Source of the DNA: Monoraphidium neglectum
Taxonomy: Eukaryota > Chlorophyta > Chlorophyceae > Sphaeropleales > Selenastraceae
DNA: 14,894 nucleotides
Direction of reading: 5' to 3'
NCBI RefSeq assembly: GCF_000611645.1
Contig: NW_014012476.1
Location: 1 to 14,894, forward strand
Shown: one piece after another, positions 1-8,522 of the stretch
Layout of the letters: each line of letters starts with the position of its first letter
Numbering within the stretch: the stretch's first letter is position 1
Translations under genes and position numbers: made by a program
The notes under the pieces: generated by a model
What the model was told of the DNA's origin: nothing
The model's database searches: none
The model's input: the letters and a program-made list of their open reading frames with translations, nothing else

Positions 1-2700
1 GGCGGGGGCCGCCCTCGCGGCCGCAGCAGAGGAGCGGCTGGTCCCAGAGGCTGGGGCCGCCGACGGGCAGCCCGGCCGCGCGCATGTGATCCGGGAGTGC
101 GTCATACCGCGTGTTGAAGGGCGCGAGGGTCATGAACCGGCAGTCCCCCAGCAGCGCCGGCGGCCGCGGCGTGCCGAGGTAGAGCGTGCAGCTGTGGCAG
201 CTGACCGCCGTCACCTGCGCCGCCGCCGCGGTGACCGTCAGCCGCTCGCAGCTGTCGAGCCGCAGCAGCGTGCCCACTGCGCAGGCGACGACGGCGCAGT
301 CGCTGCAGCCGGAAATCAGCACGCGCCTGCGAGGGAAGGCGGGGGCACCCGGGGCGCGAGCATGGGCAAACAGGCGCCGGCGCGGCTGCACGCACGCACG
401 CGCTGCCGCCGGCAGGACGGCCCCGCCTGCGCCCGCCCACCGCTGCCCCATGGAGGCCGCCCCGGCCTCGACCCAAAGCGGTCCCGTCCTCGCTGGCGCA
501 TTTGCAACCAAAGCAACAACCCGCCCGCCCACCTGAGAGGTGCCAGGATGTAGATGTGGCACTCCACGCAGTCCTGGACCAGCAGCTCTCCCCCAGGCGC
601 CAGGTCGCTCTCACCGCGCACCACCGTCCCCCTGTACACGCCCCGCACCCGCCGCTCGTCCACGTGCCCCGTCGACGCCCCCACCACGCCGCGCACGACG
701 ACGGGGTGCGTGTTGATGCGCATCCCGTGGGCCGCGGGCCCGAGGCTCAGCGGGCTCAGCAGCGGGTGCGCGCCGAGGCCGTTGGGGCCGAGCAGCGGGG
801 ACGCGCCGGGCGACGGCGGCGCGGGCGCGGCGGCGGACGCGGCGACTGGCGAGGGTGGGGCGGCCGGCTGCTGCTGCGGCTGCTGCTGCGGCTGCTGCTG
901 TTCCCGCGTTGGAGCGGCGTCCATGGGGCCCGCTTCCCCTGTCAACGCCGCAACCCCTGCGGGCTGCCCTGCTGTAGCACCCGCCGCCGCCGGCGCCACC
1001 CCGCCGCCGCCGCCGCTCCCACTGAGAAGCGCCAGCACCGCCCACTGCTGCGCCTCGCTGCTGCCGCCGCCGCCCGAGAACGCGCCCCCCTGGCCGCCGC
1101 CGGAGCTGCCGCCGGGCGTCGGCGGCGGCACCGCGGCGGCGCCGTGGAGGCTCGCGCTCAGCCAATGGTACACCTCATCAAACATGACCGCGTCCTGCCC
1201 CCCCGCCGCAAACTGCGGCAGGCACGCGCTCAGCCGCGGCGCGGCCGCGGGCGCCGGCGCACCGCCGTCGCCGTCGCCGCCGCCCGGCGCGGGTGCCGCG
1301 GCGGCGCCGGTCGCAGGGGTGGCGAGCCCGCTGCCCGCAGGCTGTAGCAAAAAGCTGAGTCGATCGACCTCCTTTGCAGATACCAAGAGGCTGGGCAGCG
1401 ACCCGCCCCGCACGAGCGCACTCTCCGCGCCCGCCGCCTCGCCGCCGGCCGGAGGCGATGCGGCCACCGCCGCCGCCGCCGCGCCACCGGCGCCCGCACC
1501 ATCCACGGCCATCCCCGACGGCTGCTGCGGGTCCGCGTCTGCGGCCGCCGCCACGTCCGCGTCGGGCGCCCCTAAGCTCGCGTTGCTCCCCCGCCGCTGC
1601 TGCTGCTGCTGCTGCTGCTCCTTAGGACCTGCAAAGAGCGGCGGAACGTCCAGCACCAACTCCAGCAGCACGCGCTGGTGCTTATGTAGGTAGTCTGAAA
1701 ATCCCCGCATGAGCGCCTCCTGCTGCCGCTGGCGCTGCTGGATCTGGGCCTTGATGAGCGACCGCGTGGTGGCGCCGGCGACGGGGCTCGCGCCCGCGAT
1801 GGGCGAGCCTGGAGGGGCGGAGGGGCGCGGCGGCGCGCGGGAGGGCAGGCGGCCGCGGGGTGGGCGCCACGTGTCGCGAGTGCGCGCGCTCGCGCGACTC
1901 GTCGTGTGCAGGCACTCTGGCGATTCCACTCAAACCAGGCGCGAGCGCTCCCGAGCGACGAGCTCCATTACACCCCACCCAACCCGAGCTCCAGCAAGGT
2001 TACCAGGCCAGGACGCAAGCTCGCGGGGGACCCCGCCGCCGCACGCGGGGCCGCCGGCCCGAGCAGGGCCCGCCGCGGCGCCGCCTGGGCGCCGCTGAGC
2101 GCTGCGCACCTGGGCTGACGGCGCGGGCGAGCCGCGCCTCCGCGTCGGGCCAGTGATCCTGGGTCTCCGGTTTGTGCGCGTCGCGGCCGTACATCTGCGC
2201 CAACAGGAACAGCAGTAGCTGGTGTATGCTCACGCCGCCTGCCGCCGCCAGCGGCGCAGCTGGCGCACCAACGCCGCTGCCCTGCGGGCCAACAGCGGCA
2301 AGTGTGCTGAGCAGCAGCTCGCACTGCTGCTGCGGCAGCTGCAGGCAGCTTGCCAGCGCGTCCAGCTGCAGCACACCTGCACAGAGGGAGGCGCAGCGTG
2401 CACCACTCAACCATGTGCGCCCACACGGCAACAGCAGCATGCGCACACAGGTGAGCCGCAGCCCAGCCATGCGCCGGCTACGAGCCATATGACCCGCAGC
2501 TTGATCCAAGCAAGTCGCCCCCATTGAGATGCGTGCTCACGTTCGCCATCTGCTGTCTCTATGGCCTTGGCTGTCAAGCTACGATGCAACGCCAGGAGGC
2601 TGCTCGGCGTCTCTCCGAGCTGTGGCACCAGGAGCGCGATTGGCAGCGTCCCATAGATCAAAACATCCTCCCTGGGGGCAACAAGTTGCCCAGCCTCCAT
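1..2700 (-). CDS. TBCCD1: TBCC domain-containing protein 1 (TBCCD1/ASQ2-like), 3' partial
   Basis: Exons on the minus strand are 2700-2541, 2376-2110, 1808-533 and 326 to the window edge; introns start GTGAGC, GTGCGC and GTGGGC and phase is kept at each join. The ATG at 2700 opens a segment with the plant-type N-terminus (PRED...YGTLPIALLVP). Exon 2 carries the conserved helical stretch with LLLFLLAQMYG and HWPDA. From about residue 508 the C-CAP/cofactor-C beta-helix follows, with HIYILAPLR, GCSDC, DSCERLTV, YLGTPRPPALLGD, LAPFNTRY and SLWDQPLL, all hallmarks of TBCCD1. About 676 residues lie in the window and the C-terminus is missing. Residues about 180-480 are low-complexity Ala/Gly/Pro/Gln sequence that shorter homologues lack. 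In this family (human TBCCD1, Chlamydomonas ASQ2) the protein acts at centrioles/basal bodies in centriole linkage and organelle positioning; the role here is inferred from homology. The Arg-finger activity of TBCC proper should not be assumed. Confidence 0.88.
868..903 (-). repeat. Imperfect CAG (polyGln/Pro) repeat in TBCCD1 exon 3
   Basis: The plus strand shows CTG/CGG triplet runs that encode Q-rich sequence with interspersed Pro on the minus strand (about residue 446 onward). It lies in the low-complexity linker before the cofactor-C domain. Confidence 0.75.
1597..1619 (-). repeat. CAG trinucleotide repeat (polyGln tract) in TBCCD1 exon 3
   Basis: A near-perfect CTG run on the plus strand encodes seven consecutive Gln on the minus strand, around residue 206. 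The triplet unit keeps the frame. It is likely length-variable between strains. Confidence 0.85.
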
Positions 2701-2831
2701 CCCGGACGCCGTGAGCTGCTATGGGACCCTCCACAGCCTATCTATGAGCGGTGTGATTCACGACGCCATGTTGCAGTATTATTTGCGGGTCGATCGAAGC
2801 ATCGCACAGCTGCAACGCAAAGGAAAAGCCT

Positions 2832-2851
2832 TTGATCTGACCTCAGATCAA
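2832..2851. repeat. Near-perfect palindrome, 9-bp arms
   Basis: TTGATCTGA and TCAGATCAA are exact inverted copies separated by CC. It lies about 130 nt upstream of the TBCCD1 start codon. It could be a site for a dimeric DNA-binding protein or a transcript hairpin; no function is shown. Confidence 0.7.
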
Positions 2852-3085
2852 TGGATCGGAGGATGGCATAGCTGAGGCATTGATGACATGTATGATATGT
2901 GTCGAACTACGTGTCAAGGCGCTGCTGGCGTCCATCATGTGCAAATGTCAAGGATGTCTGGCTGCAGGCTCTGGCTGCACTGCAGGCTTCCCGCGCCCAT
3001 TATCGGCATCGCCATGCGCTGCAGTGACGAATTTCGCCCACACGCACTGTTGCAGATTGGGTTAACTTGACGATCACTTCACTCG

Positions 3086-3109
3086 GCTTACAGGCTTTAA
3101 CATGTAAGC
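3086..3109. repeat. Inverted repeat carrying TGTAA on both strands
   Basis: GCTTACA and TGTAAGC are exact inverted arms with a 10-nt spacer. Each arm holds TGTAA, the green-algal polyadenylation motif, one per strand. It lies in the spacer between two minus-strand genes. Confidence 0.55.
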
Positions 3110-3516
3110 GACGTGCTGTCGGGTCAGCGAGCTCGTGGTGGCGGTTTGACTGCCTCGTCGCAGCATAACTGCACATTGTGCGTTAATCTGGGCAGAAGGA
3201 TACGATTCGAACAGATTATGCTCAGCGTAAGCAGGGACACTGAGACATAAAATTATAATGTGTTTGATGTGGGGATGGTCGCTTTGCTACGGAATGTTGT
3301 GCTGCAGCGGCCCTGCTTTTGCTGTGTTGCAGCCACAAGCTCTACAACCTTCAAACAGGTGCAGCAGCGTGTGCCCATCCACATGTCAGAACTCGGTGCA
3401 TCCCTCTCTGCATCCGTAGGACACTGCAGTAGCGCCGATTTGCATTCTTGCGCACGCTTAAATTGCACGCACCCAGCGGCGACGCAACCCAGCATGCCAC
3501 ACGGCGGTTTTATTGA

Positions 3517-3521
3517 TTACA
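3517..3521 (-). terminator. Candidate TGTAA polyadenylation signal
   Basis: TTACA on plus reads TGTAA on minus, about 305 nt downstream of the stop at 3826-3828. It is the nearest such motif found. Placement is inference; a 5-base motif also occurs by chance. Confidence 0.4.
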
Positions 3522-3825
3522 CAGATGACTATGGCGTAGCAGATCAACACGCTCTAATGCGACATCATTGATGCACACTGCAGGATTGAGTTTAGTCCAA
3601 GGCATTTGGTGATTCAAGCCCACAACAGTGTCATGTGCAGACAGCGGGGCTCTGCGCCTCCTTGCACCAATTGTTGGGCGCAACAAAATGTGAGCATGCA
3701 CAGCACGTCGCGCTCCCAGCCCACTGCACGAGCCCGGCGCCTCGGGGCGGCGCGGCCGCGCAGGAAGGGCGTGTGTAGAAAGCGATCTGGACTAGGGCCA
3801 ATGGTGCCATTCTCCGCCCCCTGCG

Positions 3826-4916
3826 CTACTCTATGACACAGTCGATGACGAGGATGCGCCTCTCCACTGTAAAGCGGCCGCCAAACTTTTCCAACATGTC
3901 CGCGCGCAGCCGCTCCCCTGCACAGAGCGAGGTAAGGGGTGCATGCGAAGAGCAGGACTTCTTGAGGGATGAGAGGGACCGTTGCATGGGACCTGTCCAG
4001 CACAACTGCGGGTGCAGCACCCCAGGCGCTGCTCTTTGCCACTGCTGCAGGCTGGATTTGCACCCCCCCCCCCCCCGCCGACTCAGCCAAATGCGACCTG
4101 GCCCAGCATCATGCAATGCTGCTGACCGGCCCCACATGCCCTGGCGCCACGCCATTCGGCTTTCGCAGCGCGCGGTGCACACCAACACTTGTGGCACGCA
4201 CAGCAGGCGAGCAGCCCAAGCGTGTCGCAGCAGGCGGGAGGAGGGGCGACGCACCCTGGCGATCAAAGTACTCCTGCAGGCGGAAGCGCGACAGCGCGCG
4301 ATACCGCGCCACCAGCAGCGTCTTGTTGAGCGAGTTGCCGCCCTCCTGCTCTGCAATAGACAGGGTCGCGCGGTCAAACAGCGCGCCCTCCTCCAGGCAC
4401 ACGATCTGAACGGGAGGGGAGCGGCCGAGGGGGGCCGGTTAGCGAGGCATCACGGTGGTGAATGAGAGCGACGCGTCCCGCGGCTGCTGGGGCCGTGGCC
4501 CGCGCACGACCCCGCGCTCCGCCGTGCGCAGGTGCTTGTGCGGGTTGGTCATGGGGAGTGCTTATCGGCGAGATCGCGAGGCTTTTGGCCGCAGGCCCGA
4601 GCGCTGTAACGCTGACGTCAGCTGGCATGCCAGGACGCATCTTGGCATGCATGCAGGCGCGCGCAGAAGAGGCGGACTGGTGAGCCATGCCCGTCTGCGA
4701 GCAAGTTCCTGCATGCCCGTGCCGACGCACCTCCCGCATGTGGCTGCGCAGGTACTGCATGAAGGGCTGCGCGATGTCGGTGTCGACCGAAAAGTTGCAC
4801 TCGTACACGACGCGCCGGTCCGCGCCCGTGTAGCCGGCCTGGATCAGCTTTATCTCCTGGGAATTGTGCGTCTCCGTCGGCGCGGGCTGCGCGGGACCGC
4901 CTAGTGTTGGGAGCAT
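3826..4916 (-). CDS. Small DUF4286-like protein, 142 aa
   Basis: Exons on the minus strand are 4916-4731 (62 codons), 4405-4255 and 3917-3826. Introns start GTGCGT, end CAG, and phase is exact to a TAG stop. The ATG at 4916 is the first in its frame; the frame stays open upstream. After about 30 poorly structured residues comes a compact domain: RRVVYECNFSVDTDIAQPF, then FMQYLRSHMREIVCLEEG, LFDRATLSI, a basic region LLVARYRALSRFRLQEYFD, and LRADMLEKFGGRFTVERRIL at the end. The pattern of an opening beta strand (Y-N-V-like), a helix with H, a strand, and a final helix ending L-x-x-F-G-x-x-F-x-x-x-R-R-x-L resembles bacterial DUF4286 proteins, whose function is unknown. No strong targeting peptide is evident, and no catalytic residues can be named. 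The assignment rests on remembered family patterns and could be another ferredoxin-like small domain. Confidence 0.72.
4063..4076. repeat. Homopolymer C run (14 nt)
   Basis: An uninterrupted C run (G on the coding strand) in the second intron of the DUF4286-like gene. It is a likely site of length variation or sequencing error. Confidence 0.85.
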
Positions 4917-5455
4917 GGTGGCCGAGGCCGCGGGCCCGAGGCCGCGCAGGGCGGCGCAATCGTGCGCTGCGCTGATGCACGGTGCTGCACGCCTTCCTGC
5001 TGCTCTACAGCGGCGTTTGGCAGCGCTAAGTCACGGATTCAGTTGCTGTGAATTAAGCTATTATTCTTTCCAGGGCGAGCAGGGCTGCGGCGTGCTCTGG
5101 TGCGGCGAGGCTCGCACCCTGAGCGCTAGTGGCACCAAATCGCAGAACGCACACAACGTGCGCTTTTTGCGGAACAATTGGGGATGAAATTCGAGGGTTC
5201 AATGCGCGCTTAGTGGTTTGTGCCAGGTGGGATCGAAAAGAGGGAAGTCCCCCGTCTGTTGATCTGTGAGCAAGAAAGGTGTTGTGAGGGCCATGCATTG
5301 ATTGGAAAGCGCCCAGAGGTTGGTGATGTGTGCGGCCATATGTCAACAAAACTGGCAGTCACCGCGCAAGTGCCGTGAGTTGGCAGTCGCCGTGCCATGC
5401 CGCATGGCCTTGCTTGGCAAAGTCAGAAGAGCGAGCAAGCGGTTCAGCTTGCGCA
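4917..5455. other. Intergenic spacer between two minus-strand genes
   Basis: It must hold the 5' region of the DUF4286-like gene and the 3' UTR of the GNAT gene. No motif-bearing ORF was seen. No TGTAA on the minus strand was found downstream of the GNAT stop in this stretch. A T-rich segment near 5050-5070 is followed by CAG on the plus strand and resembles an intron end, but no plus-strand exon partner was recognised. Confidence 0.5.
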
Positions 5456-6564
5456 TCATGTAGACGACGGTCGTCGCCGCATGATCACCAGCTGGTCGTT
5501 GACGAATACTCGGGCTGCCACAACACCTGCGAGCGCTTCAAACAGCATCTCCCTGCGGTGACGACAGGGCAAGAAGTCAAGCACAGTCTGCAGTAGCCGG
5601 CCGGCAGAGCGATACGGTCCCAAGAGCGCAAGAAAGACTGCAGCCGGCCGATCTGCCTCATGCCTGGAGCAATTGCAGCTTCTGAGCTGGGGCTCCCAAA
5701 GAGAACGAGAGGGTCGACGGGCGCTTTGCAAGCCGGCGCACCTGGGGACTTGGGTGAAGGGCACCAGCTCAAAGCCCGCCACCCGCTCGTAGAACTGCGT
5801 GCGCCTGGAAATCGTGGTGATCCACACCGTGTCGCTCGTGCGGCTGCAGAGGTGCTGCACCAGCGCCGCCCCGATGCCCTTGCCCCTTCGCCCCCGCCGG
5901 CAGCACGCAAAGGCAAGGTCGAGAGGTGGGGCCAGATGTTGATGTGTGCAGGTGTGGGCAACACACCTTGGTGCAGAAGGGCCGAGGCGCTCTGCGCGTC
6001 GCGCATGCCAAGCAAACCTCATGTGACGGCTTTATAGCAGGCGTCCCTCCAGACCCTGGTGAACGCACCTGTGCTCCTTCTCAACCACCACTGACCGGAT
6101 CTCGCTCCGGCCAGGCCCCAGTGGGACGAGCTGCCCGAGGCCGATGAGGGCCCCGCTGCTGGGGCAGGCCGCCACCACAATGAGCCTTTGGTCGATGCTG
6201 AGGGGGTTCATCCTGCGAGGCGTGTGCAGGCCGCGGCATGCAGTGGGCCGCGGCTGCTGACTGTGCTCGAGGTCAGCGAGTGCCAGCCTCCCTGCGCCGA
6301 TGAGCACTCTCTCCTTAAGGAATGTGCGCCGGCCTTCTGCCAGCCGGAAACCCACCGCTCCTCAAGCACGAGTCGCCTGCAGGTGTCCATATCCGCCTCC
6401 GTTGCCGGCCGGAACACTGGTGGTGCATTGCTCGTGCTGGCGCTGTCGCCGACAAAGGCGCGTGCGAGGCGGCCGCCTCGAAGGCCAGCTGGGGCGAAAA
6501 CTGGACGACAGCATGTGATGGAGAAGACGCTTCTTGAGGGGCTCAGAGACGTGTGGGCGATCAT
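5456..6564 (-). CDS. GNAT-family N-acetyltransferase, probably plastid-targeted, 197 aa
   Basis: Exons on the minus strand are 6564-6356, 6212-6069, 5885-5742 and 5552-5456; donors are GTGGGT, GTGCGT and GTGCGC, every junction falls in phase 2, and the stop is TGA. The first ~45 residues are rich in Ser, Arg and Ala with almost no acidic residues, like an organelle transit peptide. The GNAT fold then runs from PPVFRPATEADMDTCRRL (about 48-65) through MNPLSID (71-77), IRSVVVEKEHR, the acetyl-CoA motif HRGKGIG (117-123) and FYERVAGFE (149-157, Tyr150 in the usual general-acid position), to LVIMRRR at the end. MNPLSID after the first helix recalls cyanobacterial and plastid GNATs. It transfers an acetyl group from acetyl-CoA to an amine; the substrate (protein N-terminus, lysine or small molecule) cannot be told. 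The last acceptor was chosen for phase and a pyrimidine-rich tract; a longer exon beginning near 5665 is also in phase and possible. Confidence 0.85.
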
Positions 6565-7716
6565 TTCAGCCGTTAGAGATCAAGGCCGAAGATCAAAACG
6601 GATCCCTTTGTGAGGGGTTCGATGCGCGCGTGGCAGCCACGAGCGTGCACAACAACGACTTGTTGAGGGGCCATGATACTGCGGCAGAGGTAGGAGTTGG
6701 CTGAAGGCCACGAGTCGTCACCCGATCGGCCGGACGGACGGACAGAGCACAGCAGGCAGCGGCGAGGCTGATCTGGCGGGAGTGAAATCTGCATACATCG
6801 CAGCCTTCACAAGTGCTTGTCACACAGGATGAGGTCATGGACGTTGAGTTGAAGTTGATGAGGAGCACCTGTGCAGTGGCATCCCAGGTATGTTACCCAT
6901 CAGTCGCTTAGACGTCATGCCTGAAGACAGCCTGCATGGCTGACCGCACCCACACAGCGAGTCATTGCCGCCTGTTGAGAACAAGCACTGTGTCTGTAAA
7001 AGCATTGATTTTGCATGTTACCACTCTTCATGAGGTTGGGCCACCAGCTCACTGTTGAGTGCGAAGTACGGTGAAGCGTTGACTTCGCTTGATACATGTG
7101 CATGTCCTCAATTGCATGTGTGCAACGTCAAAGACAGGTGTGAGGTGAAGCTCTTGCCCCTCACCTTGAATCGGCATGTACGCTGGCAACCACACCAGGT
7201 GCGCCATGCTCGCGACGCCGGGACAAGTCACGAGGAAGCGCTGCTGCTGTTGCTGCTGCTAGATTTTTTAGGATGCCGGTCCAACATACGTACAGGTGAC
7301 CTGCCCTGTTGCGTGCAATACTCCCCCTCTTCCCTGTGCCACTTCGGCGTGCCCGCCCGTAGCCTGCTCTGAGAACAGCACAAGCAGCGAGAGGCGATGT
7401 CACCCAATAAAAATGAGACGAATGGGTGACAGGTGCCTTGTCCCGCACACGAGGCAGGTCATCATAAGCACGAGCATCTAACAATTGGACTCCATACTTT
7501 CAAGTTAGCGACGACAGTCAACGCGGCATTCATCGAGCAAGGAAGCCCATCAAACTTGGCGCACGCGAATCTATGGGCTTCACCAAGAAGATCAAAGGTG
7601 TGAAATGCATATGAAAGCAATTATCTGTCATCAGTTCCCTGCCATGTCAGTGATCGCCCGCCGTGACAGCGGATGGAACACACGCACACACACATGCCTG
7701 CCTACTCACAGCTCGC
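6565..7716. other. Divergent intergenic region between GNAT (-) and alginate lyase-like (+) genes
   Basis: The two flanking genes point away from each other, so both promoters should lie here. No confident gene was found. Two minus-strand fragments look mildly exon-like (an ATG at 7207 read to a GTGAGG donor, and a short frame ending in TGA at 6807), but no linking exons or family were recognised. A possible alternative first exon of the lyase gene lies at 7573-7597. Confidence 0.5.
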
Positions 7717-8281
7717 ATGTGCCTGCTGCCGCTGCTCTTGGGGATCCACGCAGATGGCCTCAAGCACGCGGTGCAGGAGTGCTTCGATGGCAGCGCCGGC
7801 TACGCGGCCGCCGGTCTTGGGGCCGCGATGCATGGCGGCAGCCGCGACACTTTTGCCCACCCCGGCACGCTGATGGGCCCGCGTGAGGTGGAGCTGCTGC
7901 GGTCCCGCACGGCTGGCAACAATGTCAATGACGAGTGGGCGGCGGCGGCTGCGCAGCTTGCTCAAGACACGCCGAAGCAATACAGGTGAGCAGCTCTATG
8001 CCGAGCAAGTGGGCGACCTTACAGACGGCCCGCCCTGCTTCAAACGTAGCGATTCAAATTGTCTCAACGCCAGCTCGGTTTCGGCCTTCCTCCGGCGTTG
8101 TTGTGCAGCCCCCATGCGCTGAAGGAGGCTGTCATTGACTTCAACGGCGTGGGCAAGGGTCACGATGAGCTGGTGGAGAAGGACGGCAAGATGGTGCGAT
8201 GCCAGAGGCTTCGTTCGTGCAGATGCAGATGATGCATGTGTGGGTGCGTGCGTGCGTGCATGCGTGCGTGCGTGTGCGTGT

Positions 8282-8367
<86 letters not shown>

Positions 8368-8477
8368 ACTTGCAATCACGTTTGTGCGTGCCATAGGATG
8401 CGCAAATGCATGGGCCTTCACATCACCCCTTTGTGAAGCTGTACGTGAGCGTGCGCATGTGCATGCTTGTGCGAGCT

Positions 8478-8522
<45 letters not shown>

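Larger units (their letters stand above)
2701..3825. other. Intergenic spacer: TBCCD1 5' region and DUF4286-like gene 3' region
   Basis: No supported gene was seen on either strand. The stretch 2880-3600 is visibly less GC-rich than the flanking exons, and its open frames (for example 3260-3571 plus, 3253-3495 minus) show no family motif or splice structure. It should contain the TBCCD1 promoter (adjoining 2700) and the 3' UTR of the gene ending at 3826. It contains two inverted repeats, listed separately. Confidence 0.6.

Noticed and set aside
554..1693. Long plus-strand open frame, 379 aa, rich in Ala/Pro/Ser/Cys
   Set aside because: It is a mirror of the GC-rich low-complexity TBCCD1 exon; high GC removes stops from opposite frames.
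2524..2835. Plus-strand open frame with protein-like composition, 103 aa
   Set aside because: It is antisense to TBCCD1 exon 1 (2541-2700), which has the family motif, a valid ATG and in-phase splicing. The plus frame shows no recognised motif.
3195..3225. GTTCGAATC-like T-loop on the minus strand, suggesting a tRNA
   Set aside because: The T stem pairs poorly and no matching acceptor 5' strand or anticodon arm lies at the right distance.
3253..3571. Overlapping open frames on both strands in the spacer
   Set aside because: They have no motif, no splice support and no GC-rich codon bias like the real exons.
6807..7207. Minus-strand fragments that could be exons of a small gene (ATG 7207 with a GTGAGG donor; short terminal frame ending at 6807)
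   Set aside because: No convincing internal exon joins them in phase and the peptide matches no family I know.
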